From Crocosphaera sp. (GTDB taxonomy: Bacteria; Cyanobacteriota; Cyanobacteriia; Cyanobacteriales; Microcystaceae): DNA of 33,760 nt. Positions within the stretch are counted from its first letter, which is position 1. Each line of letters starts with the position of its first letter. The position numbers and the translations under genes are program-made. This document shows positions 1 through 9,544 of this stretch, piece after piece. The notes under the pieces were generated by a model that searched no databases, was not told where the DNA came from, and saw only the letters and a list, made by a program, of their open reading frames with translations. Location of the stretch: the NCBI GenBank assembly GCA_030064935.1, contig JASJEA010000007.1:1-33760 (forward strand). Direction: 5' to 3'.

Positions 1-2
1 AA

Positions 3-1130
3 AAGGCAAAAATTGAGCTATCAGGGGTCAGTGTCACCGATATTAATCTCCCCTTCATTACTGCGACCGAAGACGGTCCTAAGCACCTAGAAACCCGTCT
101 GACACGCCCTCAATTAGAGGATCTCTGCGCCGACTTGGTGAGTCGTTTGACTCGTCCCATCAAACGGGCCTTAAACGATGCCCGATTAAGCCCCGTACAA
201 ATCGATGAAGTGGTGTTAGTGGGTGGGGGAACCCGAATGCCCATGATTAAAGCCTTGGTGCGGAGTTTCATCGACAAGGAACCCAACGAAAACGTCAACC
301 CCGATGAAGTGGTCGCAGTTGGGGCTGCCATTCAGTCCGGTATTTTGGCCGGAGAAGTGAAAGAAATCTTACTATTAGACGTGACTCCCCTTTCCTTGGG
401 CTTAGAAACCATCGGTGGTGTCACCAAAAAATTAATCCCTCGTAATACAACGATTCCCGTCCGCCGTTCCGATATCTTTTCCACTGGGGAAAATAATCAA
501 ACCCTGGTAGAAATTCATGTGGTGCAAGGGGAACGGGAAATGGCCAAAGATAACAAAGACTTAGGGTTATTCCGTCTGGATGGCATTCCCCCCGCCCCCC
601 GTGGTGTTCCTCAAATCGAAGTTACCTTTGATATTGATGCTAATGGTATCCTCAATGTCACCGCTAAGGACAAAGGAACCGGTAAAGAACAATCTATCAG
701 TATTACTGGAGCTTCTACTCTGCCCGATACAGAAGTGGATCGCATGGTGAAAGAGGCAGAAGCTAACGCCAGCGCAGATAAGGAACGTCGTGAGAAAATT
801 GACCGCAAGAATCAAGCTGACTCTTTAGTGTATCAAGCTGAAAAACAACTCAATGAGTTAGGAGATAAAGTTCCTGCGGCAGATAAAACTAAGGCAGAAG
901 GGTTAATTAAAGACCTCAAAGATGCGATCGCTCAAGATAATGATGACCAAATCAAGTCTTTAACCGAAGAGTTACAACAACTGCTTTACAGCATTGGTAG
1001 CAGCGTTTATCAACAAGCGGGTGGTGCCCCTGGTGCAGCCCCTGATGGTGATGCTGGTACACCTCCGGGTGGTGGCTCTTCTGATGGTGGTGATGATGTG
1101 ATTGATGCGGAGTTTTCTGAGTCGAAATAA
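3..1130 (+). CDS. dnaK: Chaperone protein DnaK (Hsp70), C-terminal part
   Basis: Partial gene: the reading frame is already open at base 3 and the 5' end lies outside the window. DnaK is the ATP-driven Hsp70 chaperone that works with DnaJ and GrpE in the cytoplasm. Visible are the end of the nucleotide-binding domain ([11 protein letters not shown], then [12 protein letters not shown]), the interdomain linker region ([13 protein letters not shown]), the substrate-binding beta domain ([31 protein letters not shown]), the helical lid, and a flexible Gly/Asp-rich tail. The tail ends in DDVIDAEF, the acidic end typical of bacterial DnaK. Cyanobacteria carry several dnaK genes; the tail resembles the main housekeeping copy (DnaK2 type), which is an inference. 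The gene is more GC-rich than the operon that follows and has a HIP1 site at 924-931. Confidence 0.97.
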   Translation, partial: KAKIELSGVSVTDINLPFITATEDGPKHLETRLTRPQLEDLCADLVSRLTRPIKRALNDARLSPVQIDEVVLVGGGTRMPMIKALVRSFIDKEPNENVNPDEVVAVGAAIQSGILAGEVKEILLLDVTPLSLGLETIGGVTKKLIPRNTTIPVRRSDIFSTGENNQTLVEIHVVQGEREMAKDNKDLGLFRLDGIPPAPRGVPQIEVTFDIDANGILNVTAKDKGTGKEQSISITGASTLPDTEVDRMVKEAEANASADKERREKIDRKNQADSLVYQAEKQLNELGDKVPAADKTKAEGLIKDLKDAIAQDNDDQIKSLTEELQQLLYSIGSSVYQQAGGAPGAAPDGDAGTPPGGGSSDGGDDVIDAEFSESK

Positions 1131-1154
1131 TCCCCACTATTTAGAATAGTTGTG

Positions 1155-1188
1155 AGAAGCATCTTCAATGTAAGATGCTTCTTATTTT
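1155..1188 (+). terminator. Intrinsic terminator after dnaK
   Basis: A perfect 11-bp stem (1155-1165 with 1172-1182, arm AGAAGCATCTT) closes a 6-base loop and is followed by TATTTT. It lies 25 bases after the dnaK stop codon and separates dnaK from the chemosensory operon. Confidence 0.8.
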
Positions 1189-1487
1189 GTAATATTTTAT
1201 AATACATTCTATAAGATCAACAAAGCTCTTGGAAACTGCACTTATAGTAAACTGCATATATTGGTTAATTTTAGGTTAATAAAAAATTAGCAAAAGATAA
1301 AGCTTTAGTTATCCAAACTAAATATATATACTTACATATATCTTGCTTCTTGTCAATTGTAATATCTAACTAAAATCATATTATTACTTACACAAATTTA
1401 CCAAAATATAATGATGTATATCATAGATGAAATTGCTTATGGTATAGGTAAGCTATTAGTTGTTCTCTATATTTTCTTTATTTACTT
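1189..1487 (+). other. AT-rich upstream region of the chemosensory operon
   Basis: About 300 bases without a gene. The only pattern I see is a direct repeat GGTTAAT at 1263-1269 and 1274-1280, spaced exactly 11 bases (one helical turn), which could bind a regulator. No convincing -35/-10 pair and no Shine-Dalgarno site before the ATG at 1488. Confidence 0.3.
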
Positions 1488-2690
1488 ATGCCGAAAAATA
1501 TCCCAAAAGATACTCAATCTTTATATAGTATTCTGAGTGAAGGCAAATATTCAGGTTGTATTAAAATAAGTAATCCTATCCATCAGTGGATTAGCTGGGA
1601 AGTATACTGTAACCATAATTATATTTATTATGCCACCAGCAGTATCGGTCAACAAGAAAGATTAAAATGTTTATGGAAATATTTTCTACCAAATTTTTCA
1701 CCACCCAGTTCATTTTTTACTGTTGGTGACTATGAAATTTTTACCAACTGGTGGCAAGAAAACAATTTGCATTTACCTTTACTTCAAAGGCTAATTTCTA
1801 ATCTCACTCAGGAAGCTTTAACCCATGCTTTAAGCATTGATTCTCCTCTTATCGAATTTTTACCTAATCAACAACTCTTATCTCCTGTTACTTTCTTCTC
1901 TTCTCAAAAAATGGCAGAGAGTGCTTATTTAAGAAGTAAGAAATGGAAACAGTACAGCTATCAAAATATTAGCCCATTTCATAGGCTATATTTAAACTCA
2001 GACAAAACCCATCAATTTTATCAACTTTGGAAATCTAATCATAGTTCATATTCTGAAAAAAGACCAAGAATTTCTTTCTGGTTATCGAATTTATCTGAAA
2101 AATATTGTCTTTATGAATTGGCAGCAGATCGAGGTATTTTACCCTTGAAATTTATGAAGGATTTTCAATATTTATTTAAAGAAAATATTATTGAATTTTT
2201 GGATTTTACTGATGTCAATTTAAACAGAAGCAAAGAAACAATAAGCAATCCCAAAAAAGTCAAAGAATCCTTTTCTAATGATTCTCCTATTATTGCTTGT
2301 ATTGATGATAGTCGCACTGTTCAAAAACACATCAAGAAAACTTTAGAATTGAGCGGCTATCAAACCTTGAATTTAACTGATCCGACTTTATGTTTAACGA
2401 CACTAGCAAGATATCATCCTAGTTTGATTTTGATGGATATTAATATGCCTCAAATCAATGGATATGAACTTTGCAAAATCTTAAAAAAGTCTCGTAAGTT
2501 GAGCGAAATTCCTATTGTTATGTTAACAGGAAGAGATGGTCTTATAGACAGAATACGAGCAAAAAGATTCGGGGTAGAATATTATTTAACCAAACCCTGT
2601 AATCCTAAAGAACTAATAGAAGTGGTTAATAATTTAACATCAGTAAAATCAATAAATATTTCTGATAACTCTTCTGTTAATTCAGGCTGA
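1488..2690 (+). CDS. PatA/PilG-like response regulator (PATAN-type N-terminus plus REC)
   Basis: 400 residues. The C-terminal receiver domain (about 267-385) is complete: acidic pair D273-D274 (IDDSRT), phospho-acceptor D317 (LILMDINMP), T347 (VMLTG) and K369 (YLTKP). The N-terminal 250 residues begin with a segment like the PATAN/DUF4388 region of cyanobacterial PatA and PilG/PixG proteins (SILSEGKYSG, followed by an aromatic-rich stretch). Such regulators open the tax gene clusters that control type IV pilus motility. It is first in a five-gene operon and 44 bases ahead of the CheY-like gene. There is no DNA-binding domain, so it probably acts through protein contacts. The exact orthologue (PilG, PixG, TaxP2 or HmpA type) cannot be settled from sequence reading alone. 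Confidence 0.85.
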   Translation: MPKNIPKDTQSLYSILSEGKYSGCIKISNPIHQWISWEVYCNHNYIYYATSSIGQQERLKCLWKYFLPNFSPPSSFFTVGDYEIFTNWWQENNLHLPLLQRLISNLTQEALTHALSIDSPLIEFLPNQQLLSPVTFFSSQKMAESAYLRSKKWKQYSYQNISPFHRLYLNSDKTHQFYQLWKSNHSSYSEKRPRISFWLSNLSEKYCLYELAADRGILPLKFMKDFQYLFKENIIEFLDFTDVNLNRSKETISNPKKVKESFSNDSPIIACIDDSRTVQKHIKKTLELSGYQTLNLTDPTLCLTTLARYHPSLILMDINMPQINGYELCKILKKSRKLSEIPIVMLTGRDGLIDRIRAKRFGVEYYLTKPCNPKELIEVVNNLTSVKSINISDNSSVNSG

Positions 2691-2734
2691 TTAACCATTT
2701 TATAGACATTATTTATTATTGACGAGGTAAACTA

Positions 2735-3103
2735 ATGAAAACAATTTTAGTTGTGGAAGATACTCACTCTGAAAGAAAATTAATTTCTGCATTATTAAAT
2801 CATGCTGGTTTTATTACTGCTGCTGCTTCTAATGCTAAGTCTGCCTGGGAATGGCTAGAAAATAATACCTTTCCTGATTTAATTTTGTTAGATATTATTA
2901 TGCCAGAAGAAACAGGTTTAGAACTATGCAGAAAAATTCGCTTAAATCCTAATTGGAAAAATATTCCTATTGTTTTTTGTAGTTCAAAATCAGAGGAATT
3001 TGATCGTTTTTGGGCACTACGTCAAGGAGGTAATGATTATATTACTAAACCCTTTGCACCTCAACAGTTGATTGATGCTGTTTATAAGTATATTGGTTCT
3101 TAA
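2735..3103 (+). CDS. CheY/PilH-like single-domain response regulator
   Basis: 122 residues forming one receiver domain and nothing else. Key residues: E8-D9 in place of the usual acidic pair, phospho-acceptor D53 (LILLDIIMP), a serine at the switch Thr position (VFCSSK) and K105 (YITKPF). It would take phosphate from the CheA-like kinase encoded downstream, as PilH/PixH and CheY proteins do. A GAGG sequence sits about 10 bases before the ATG. The next gene begins 5 bases after the stop codon, so the two are very likely co-translated or at least co-transcribed. Confidence 0.9.
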   Translation: MKTILVVEDTHSERKLISALLNHAGFITAAASNAKSAWEWLENNTFPDLILLDIIMPEETGLELCRKIRLNPNWKNIPIVFCSSKSEEFDRFWALRQGGNDYITKPFAPQQLIDAVYKYIGS

Positions 3104-3108
3104 ATAAA

Positions 3109-3573
3109 ATGAAAAAAGATTATTTTAGTATCGAGTTATCCCAGTCAAACTTTTTGGCTTTACCCTTAGAAAATATGGGAACTGTTCTACAAATTGACCC
3201 TGAAAAAATTTGCTTAATTCCTGGGATTTTGCCGGAATTATTAGGAGTAATTAATTATCAAGGCTCTTTGTTATGGGTATTAGATACTGATCAATTTTTT
3301 AACATAGAATCAGACTTCTCCTCTTTTCAAAAATCTTTGACAGCTATTATTATGAAATCTACTATTCCAGGAACACGCAAAAAAGTAGCTTTAATTGTCA
3401 AAAAAATACAGGGTGTATTAAGTTTAACGAATCAAGCAAAAATACTTTCTACTCACCACAATTTCGCAAAATACCAATATTTTTTAGATTCAATTGTCAT
3501 GAATAATAATACAATTGTTGGTATTTTAGACACCGATAAAATTCTCAATAGTTTGCAAAATAAAGTGGATTAA
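3109..3573 (+). CDS. CheW/PilI-like coupling protein
   Basis: 154 residues with the CheW fold pattern: an early FLALPLENMGTVLQI strand segment, then IPGILPELLGVINYQGSLLWVLD, the conserved region that contains G-x-I-N-x-x-G in CheW proteins. CheW couples the membrane receptor to the CheA kinase in the signalling array. The position between the CheY-like and receptor genes matches pilI/pixI in cyanobacterial tax loci. The start is the ATG 5 bases after the upstream stop; there is no strong ribosome site of its own, so translational coupling is likely. Confidence 0.88.
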   Translation: MKKDYFSIELSQSNFLALPLENMGTVLQIDPEKICLIPGILPELLGVINYQGSLLWVLDTDQFFNIESDFSSFQKSLTAIIMKSTIPGTRKKVALIVKKIQGVLSLTNQAKILSTHHNFAKYQYFLDSIVMNNNTIVGILDTDKILNSLQNKVD

Positions 3574-3612
3574 TAATTCATTTCTATTCTTCTTAAATAT
3601 GGATTAAAGAAC

Positions 3613-6177
3613 ATGGTAAATTTTGATAAAAACAGTCTATCTTCTCAGGAATCCTTAGATAGTGATTCTTCCAATCGTATTACTTTAGAAAGTGTTAAAA
3701 GTGATGATTCCTTAACTAAAATAATCGAAGCTAGTAACCTAGAAAAGCTCGGTGACATTGATGGTGCTATTCTTCTCTATCGTCAAGTTATGGAAAATGA
3801 TCAACAGGGAACTTATAAAGCAATTGCTGAAAAAGCATTAACTGCTCTAAAAAATGATCATAGTTTGGCTCATGTAGATCATAATCAAGAGCAAATAACA
3901 TCCCCAAAAAATTCCCCTGTAAACTTTAAAAAAAAGTTTTTAAGACGGTTTTACAATTTACCGATTCCAACTAAACAATTGGGAATTTTATTAATTTCAG
4001 AAATTGGATCTATCTTAACTGTAGTAGGAGTTGGAGCAGTTTTAATTATTAGTAATGGTCGATTCCAATTAGTGAATCAGGCAAAATCTGAACTACAAGT
4101 TGCTGAGATCAACTATAATTCAAAAATTGAGCAAATGGCACTGACTTTTGATAGTCAAGCCAATAATTTTGCTATAGTTGAAGGTGCTGAAAATAAACAA
4201 GCAACTGGAACAATTTTGACAACTTTATCCAATGAAATTTATAAGCAAAAAATAGAAATAGCGACCTTAGTAGATAAAAACGGAATAACAATTGCGACTG
4301 GAAATATTAAAATAAATGATAACTTATTTGATCCTCATGGATTGGTAACTAAGGCTCTAAAAAATGGAAAAAAGAGTCAATTTACTGAAATTATTTCCTA
4401 TGATAATTTAGCACAAGAAAATAGACTCACAGCCAAAATATTAGCTGAAGATATGGGGGCTGATCCTAATACTAAACCGAATTTTTTAATCCGTTATACT
4501 ATCACCCCGGTTCGTAATGGAAAAGCTGAGATTGTGGGGGCTTTAATCTCTGGAGATGTGGTAAAATCTCCTATAGTTAATAATACTTTAACGGCATTTG
4601 ATAATGGTTATAGTGCCATTTATTTATACGATCAACAGCAAGAATTTAAGTTAGTCACATCTCAATTAATTCGTCCTGATGGAAATCTAATCGGAAATCC
4701 TAACTTATCAAATCAACAATTATTAGAAAAAGCTATCGATGCTGAAGGAGAAACAGTTACTAAAGTAGTTAATATTGACAACAATACTTATACAGTTGCA
4801 GCCAAAGCACTATTTAATTTTGAAAATCAACCCGTTGGCGTTTTACTGAGAGGAACACCTCATAAAGCTTTAAATGCTTTAATGCAACAAAGTTTAATCC
4901 TTCAAGGAATTACCGCAGTCTTGGCTATATGTGTCAGTATTATTTTAGTTAAATTATTGAGTCAAACAATTCTTAAACCCCTTAAGACATTAAGAGAAAC
5001 AACCCTAGAATTTTCTGAAGGAAATCGTCATATTAGAGCAGAAAAATTTGGTGATGATGAAATGGGAGAATTAGTCACCACCTTTAATACAATGGCTGAT
5101 AGTATTGTTGCTTCAGAAGCACAGCTATCTGAATCTGCTCAACAACAAGAAGTAGAAGCAGAAAACCAACGACAAGCTAGGGAAAAACTACAACAAGACG
5201 TGATTCAAATGTTGTTAGAAATTGAAGAGGCACAGAAAGGAAATTTAACAGTTGAAGCTCAAGTCACAGATGGTGTGGTTGGTTCCGTAGCTGATGCTTT
5301 TAATATGACAATTCGGAGTCTTCGTCATTTAGTTTCCCAAGTTCAAACTGTTTCTTCTGAAGTCAATCTTTTAGTATTAGAAAAGGAAACAGAAGTCCAA
5401 CATCTTTCCCAAGCCGCTATTAATCAGGCTCAAGAAATCAATCAAGTCTTTGAAGGGGTTGCTGATATGAATAATTCCATTCAAAATGTAGCAAACTCAA
5501 CCCAAGAAGCAGCCAATATTGCTAAACTTGCACGTCAACAAGCCCAACAAGGAGACGTTGCTATGAATCAAACAGTCAATAGTATTCAAAAAATTCGCTT
5601 TTCAGTAGCCGCAACTGCCAAAAAATTGAAAAAATTAGCAGAATCTTCTCAAGAAATTTCTCAAATTGTTACGATTATTTCTTCTATTTCTGAGAAAACA
5701 AATGTATTAGCTTTTAATGCCTCTATTGAGGCAGCTAGAGCCGGAGAAAATGGGGAAGGATTCAAAACAGTTGCGGATGAAGTTAGCCGTTTAGCAGCTA
5801 AGGTTACCAATGCAACACAGGATATTCAACACTTAGTAGAAACCATACAAGAAGACACTTCCTTGGTGTTAGAAGATATGGAAAATAGTACCACAGAAGT
5901 TGTAACAGGAACTCAATTAATTCGTCAAACACAAGATATTTTGCAAGGGTTAGCTACTACTAGCGAAAATATTGATGATTATTTAGAAAAAATTACGCAG
6001 AATACCACCGCTCAAAGTCATGTTTCTCAACACATTAACGAGAAAATACACGAAGTAGCACTGATTTCTGATCAGACATCATCCCAAGCTGAAACTGTGG
6101 TTGATTCTCTGGAAACATTAGTGGATAAAATTAAGGTTTTACAAATGTCTGTAGAAGAGTTTCGTTTACAATATTAA
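3613..6177 (+). CDS. Methyl-accepting chemotaxis protein, PilJ-like
   Basis: 854 residues. A cytoplasmic N-terminus (1-120) includes a TPR-like helical stretch (LEKLGDIDGAILLYRQVM). TM1 is about 122-147; a periplasmic sensor region of roughly 280 residues follows (Cache-like by its pattern, not proven); TM2 is about 426-450; HAMP about 447-500 (DDEMGELVTTFNTMADSI). The signalling hairpin tip is at about 685-720 (EKTNVLAFNASIEAARAGE, GFKTVADEVSRLA). It has no GAF or phytochrome domain, so it resembles PilJ/HmpD rather than the photoreceptor PixJ. It would gather stimuli and control the CheA-like kinase encoded next. The last coding bases end 32 bases before the kinase gene. The TPR-like segment in front of TM1 may recruit a partner protein (inference). 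Confidence 0.9.
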   Translation: MVNFDKNSLSSQESLDSDSSNRITLESVKSDDSLTKIIEASNLEKLGDIDGAILLYRQVMENDQQGTYKAIAEKALTALKNDHSLAHVDHNQEQITSPKNSPVNFKKKFLRRFYNLPIPTKQLGILLISEIGSILTVVGVGAVLIISNGRFQLVNQAKSELQVAEINYNSKIEQMALTFDSQANNFAIVEGAENKQATGTILTTLSNEIYKQKIEIATLVDKNGITIATGNIKINDNLFDPHGLVTKALKNGKKSQFTEIISYDNLAQENRLTAKILAEDMGADPNTKPNFLIRYTITPVRNGKAEIVGALISGDVVKSPIVNNTLTAFDNGYSAIYLYDQQQEFKLVTSQLIRPDGNLIGNPNLSNQQLLEKAIDAEGETVTKVVNIDNNTYTVAAKALFNFENQPVGVLLRGTPHKALNALMQQSLILQGITAVLAICVSIILVKLLSQTILKPLKTLRETTLEFSEGNRHIRAEKFGDDEMGELVTTFNTMADSIVASEAQLSESAQQQEVEAENQRQAREKLQQDVIQMLLEIEEAQKGNLTVEAQVTDGVVGSVADAFNMTIRSLRHLVSQVQTVSSEVNLLVLEKETEVQHLSQAAINQAQEINQVFEGVADMNNSIQNVANSTQEAANIAKLARQQAQQGDVAMNQTVNSIQKIRFSVAATAKKLKKLAESSQEISQIVTIISSISEKTNVLAFNASIEAARAGENGEGFKTVADEVSRLAAKVTNATQDIQHLVETIQEDTSLVLEDMENSTTEVVTGTQLIRQTQDILQGLATTSENIDDYLEKITQNTTAQSHVSQHINEKIHEVALISDQTSSQAETVVDSLETLVDKIKVLQMSVEEFRLQY

Positions 6178-6209
6178 CACTATTCTTATTTTAAAATGGG
6201 GACAAAAAA

Positions 6210-8894
6210 ATGAACTTTGAATTAGATGAACTTACCCTTGCAGAAATGACAAAAGAAGCGCGTCAGTGCTTTTTAGATGAAGATGCCCCACATTATATAA
6301 TTACGTTAGAAAAAGAGACAAAAAAGGGCTATAAAAATGCAAACTTTACAGAATTATTACGAGCAGTACATTCCTTGAAGGGGGGTGCTGGTATTGCTCA
6401 GTTATCAAGTTTAAGAGAATTAGCTCATCGTTTTGAGGATGTCCTAGTATTCCTAAAAAAAAATCAGCATTCTGATAATCAAAAGGGATGGAACTTGTTA
6501 GAATGGACTGTAGATGAAATTACATTTTTGCTACATCAAGCTCGTACTCATAAAGAGGTCTTTGCCGATCCTCATTTATTAAATGATTTGGCAGATTTTG
6601 TGATAACAGATTGTCCTCCAACTGATATAATAAGCTACCAAGACTCTTCTCAAGAAAAGTCATTTTTAGAATTAGCTCTAGAAAGAGATTTAGAAAGATG
6701 TTTAGCAGAAGTTGAACAACTATCTAAACAAGATTCACCTAGTTTTATACAAGAAAAAGTTATCAATTTTTATGAGGAATGTTTATTATTAGGTGAAACC
6801 TTAGAAATACCTTGGCTACTAGATCAAATTGATCCTTTAGAAGAAATAATTAAAAAGGTTCCGGCTCATTATTTATTAGACATTGTTAAAAAATTAATCC
6901 TGGAAATACGTCAGAAATCCAAAGATTTTTTGGCAAATAATTTAGATAGAGAATCTGATAATGAAACCCAAAATATTGAGCCTCTTGTAGAGACAAGTGA
7001 ATCCTTATCATCTAATCTAGAACAAGAAAATCATCAGATTATTTCTGATTCAACAGAAGAAGTAGATTTGTTATCTCATTTACGAATTCCAGTAGAAAGA
7101 TTAGAAAGAATGACCAATGAAGTAGAAGAATTATTAGTAACAAGAGAAAAATTAAGATTACGACAACAACAACTAAGTCAAGTTACGAGAAAAATAAGAA
7201 AAATATCTCGTCAATTTGAACCTATTCAAGAACAAGTACAGAATTTTTATGATCAATTAGCAATTAATTCTGTTTCTATTTCTTCAGACAGTAATAAGGA
7301 ATTTGATAACTTAGAACTAGATCGTTATACAGGTATTCATAGTAGCTTACAAAGCTTTCAAGAATTAATGCTACAATTTCAAGAAAATTATGCTGATCTT
7401 AACTTGATTAATCAAGATATGTCAGATAATTTAGATGTATTTGATAGTAATATTGATGAACTTTATGGTAATGTTACAAAATCTCGATTAGTTCCTTTTA
7501 AATTGATTGCTCAAAGATTTTTGCCTCAAGTTCAATCTCTTAATCGTCGCTATAATAAATTAGTTAACTTCTCAGTTGAAGGTGAAAATGTTTTAATTGA
7601 TCAACTGTTATTAGAACAATTACAAACCCCCCTAACTCATCTTATTAATAATGCTTTTGATCATGGTATTGAATCAATTTCAGAACGATCAATATATCAA
7701 AAATCAGAACAAGCCAAGATTGTTTTAACGGCTAACATTGAGAACCATGAATTACAAATTACCGTTAGTGATGATGGCCAAGGTATTGACCTATATAAAG
7801 TCTATGAAAGAGCAAAAAGTAAAGGATTCGTTTCATCAAAATTAACCTTTGATAAATTATCTCAAGAAACTATCTTAGATTGGATATTTCATACTGATTT
7901 TTCTACGATAGAATCACCTAGTGAACTATCAGGAAGAGGAGTAGGTTTAGACATTGTTCGTAATAAGATACAACAACTAAGAGGAACCATTAAAGTTGAG
8001 AGTAAACTCCATAAAGGAAGTAAATTCATCCTCAATATACCCCTTGATCTCAACTTTACTTCTCTGTTTTTAGTTCGATGGCAACATCGTCTTTTGGCTG
8101 TTCCAACCTCTAGTGTTTTAGAAACAATTGCCGCTTCAGAATTGATTTTGGAAGATACAAGTGCTGCACATATAAAGTGGAGAAATCAATTAATTCCGGT
8201 GTTGAAATTATCTGAATTATTATTCAATAATACGAGTCATAATACATTTGTTAAATCTCAGGTTGGAATCATACTCCAAGGTTCTTCTACACCTTTTTTA
8301 GTTATGGTAGATACTCTAATTAGTGAAGAACAACTTTTAGTTAAACCCTTTGATAATACTGTCATTGTTCCTAATTATTTACTCGGTTGTACCATTTTAG
8401 GAGGAGGGGAAATTGTTCCCGTTATTTTACCGCAAGCATTCGCTCTGTCATCACCAACAACATCTCCTTCATCTAGTCAGCCAAATAGACAAAAAATAAT
8501 TGATAAATACGGTACTATTTTAGTAGCAGAAGACTCAGTTGCAACCCGACGTTTACTTCAAAAAATTCTAGAACAAATCGGTTTTAATATCATTGTTTGT
8601 CGTGATGGACAAGAAGCATTAGAAAAATTAGAACTGCATCAAGGAGGAATTGATCTGGTGATTTCCGATGTTGAAATGCCTAAAGTGAATGGCTTTGAAT
8701 TATTGGAAACTATACGCTCTCATGATAATTGGCATCATATTCCTGTGATTATGGCAACATCTCGTACGGGTCAACGTCATCGAGAACAAGGCATTAAATT
8801 GGGTGCTAATGCTTACTTAGGTAAACCTATTTTGCCTAAAGTTTTATTAAAAACTATTCAACGTTTTGTGAATATTAATGATATAAAAAATTAA
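6210..8894 (+). CDS. Hybrid CheA/PilL-like histidine kinase (HPt-HATPase-CheW-REC)
   Basis: 894 residues. Order: HPt domain with phosphorylated His54 (AVHSLKGGAG); a long spacer; a dimerisation/coiled region (about 290-420); a HATPase with N box LTHLINNAFDHGIES (about 474-488), G1 VSDDGQGID (about 519) and G2 GRGVGLDIV (about 576); a CheW-like regulatory domain (about 612-745); and a C-terminal receiver domain from about 768 with phospho-acceptor D820 (ISDVEMP). The kinase and its own receiver are fused, as in PilL/PixL. It autophosphorylates at His54 and passes phosphate to the internal receiver and the CheY-like partners. A GGGGA ribosome site stands just before the ATG. It is the last gene of the operon and converges on the SRPBCC gene with a 6-base gap. 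No CheB or CheR gene is present in this locus. Confidence 0.93.
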   Translation: MNFELDELTLAEMTKEARQCFLDEDAPHYIITLEKETKKGYKNANFTELLRAVHSLKGGAGIAQLSSLRELAHRFEDVLVFLKKNQHSDNQKGWNLLEWTVDEITFLLHQARTHKEVFADPHLLNDLADFVITDCPPTDIISYQDSSQEKSFLELALERDLERCLAEVEQLSKQDSPSFIQEKVINFYEECLLLGETLEIPWLLDQIDPLEEIIKKVPAHYLLDIVKKLILEIRQKSKDFLANNLDRESDNETQNIEPLVETSESLSSNLEQENHQIISDSTEEVDLLSHLRIPVERLERMTNEVEELLVTREKLRLRQQQLSQVTRKIRKISRQFEPIQEQVQNFYDQLAINSVSISSDSNKEFDNLELDRYTGIHSSLQSFQELMLQFQENYADLNLINQDMSDNLDVFDSNIDELYGNVTKSRLVPFKLIAQRFLPQVQSLNRRYNKLVNFSVEGENVLIDQLLLEQLQTPLTHLINNAFDHGIESISERSIYQKSEQAKIVLTANIENHELQITVSDDGQGIDLYKVYERAKSKGFVSSKLTFDKLSQETILDWIFHTDFSTIESPSELSGRGVGLDIVRNKIQQLRGTIKVESKLHKGSKFILNIPLDLNFTSLFLVRWQHRLLAVPTSSVLETIAASELILEDTSAAHIKWRNQLIPVLKLSELLFNNTSHNTFVKSQVGIILQGSSTPFLVMVDTLISEEQLLVKPFDNTVIVPNYLLGCTILGGGEIVPVILPQAFALSSPTTSPSSSQPNRQKIIDKYGTILVAEDSVATRRLLQKILEQIGFNIIVCRDGQEALEKLELHQGGIDLVISDVEMPKVNGFELLETIRSHDNWHHIPVIMATSRTGQRHREQGIKLGANAYLGKPILPKVLLKTIQRFVNINDIKN

Positions 8895-8900
8895 TATAAA

Positions 8901-9362
8901 TCAACTGCACTCTACTTGATAAATCTCTTCTGCAACTCGTTTTAAACGTCTGAGTTGTGCTTTCATATCTTTTTTCGTCCAAGACGCAGCAAACTGATTA
9001 AACCCCCAACTAACCAGAGGGTTAGGAATATCAAATTGAAAGCGATTAATTAATTGTGTTCCCTGTTGTGTAGGTTTGCATTCCCAGCGATCGCATCCTT
9101 TAAAAAAGCCATTAAACTGCCAAACAATTAACCCTGGTTCTCTTTCGATTACCTGACTAATTAAGGTGGGATTAATAGGAGGAATTTGAATCATAAAACG
9201 ACTTCTTCCCCCAATTTCTGTACTCCATTCTCGGATGGGTTCACACTTTAATGCCGGGTTTAGCCAACGGTGCATTAATTCTAAATCGGTAATACAACGT
9301 TCAACAATGGTGGCACTGGCATTAATTGAAATGGTTTGTTCAAAAACTTGGCTTGAAGACAT
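8901..9362 (-). CDS. SRPBCC (START-like) family protein
   Basis: 153 residues with the pattern of the SRPBCC/polyketide-cyclase fold: an opening beta strand (VFEQTISINASATIVERCITDLELMHRW), a central IGGRSRFMIQIPP segment, and a long C-terminal helix (SWGFNQFAASWTKKDMKAQLRRLKRVAEEI). Members bind a hydrophobic ligand in a deep cavity; the ligand here cannot be told. It is a cytoplasmic protein with no signal peptide. It is on the opposite strand to the kinase gene and ends 6 bases from it. It contains a HIP1 site at 9087-9094, whereas the chemosensory operon has none. Confidence 0.75.
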   Translation of the reverse strand: MSSSQVFEQTISINASATIVERCITDLELMHRWLNPALKCEPIREWSTEIGGRSRFMIQIPPINPTLISQVIEREPGLIVWQFNGFFKGCDRWECKPTQQGTQLINRFQFDIPNPLVSWGFNQFAASWTKKDMKAQLRRLKRVAEEIYQVECS

Positions 9363-9378
9363 AATTAGGTGGGTTGAA

Positions 9379-9399
9379 GGAAGTTAGAAGTCGGAAGTC
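9379..9399 (-). repeat. Short degenerate heptamer array (three units)
   Basis: Three consecutive 7-base units on the + strand, GGAAGTT, AGAAGTC and GGAAGTC, in the gap upstream of the SRPBCC gene. The period equals that of the large array at 12747-12886 but the sequence differs. It looks like a small STRR-type repeat. Confidence 0.5.
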
Positions 9400-9544
9400 A
9401 GGAGAGGGTTAATATTATTAAGCCTCTACAGAAGTTATTTTTGCCTTAAAAAGACAGGTTTTAGATCCTATTATCTCGACAAAAGTTAGTTGAGCCTATG
9501 CGGTTATAGTGTACCATCAATAATAAAATAGAGAAGATATAATC

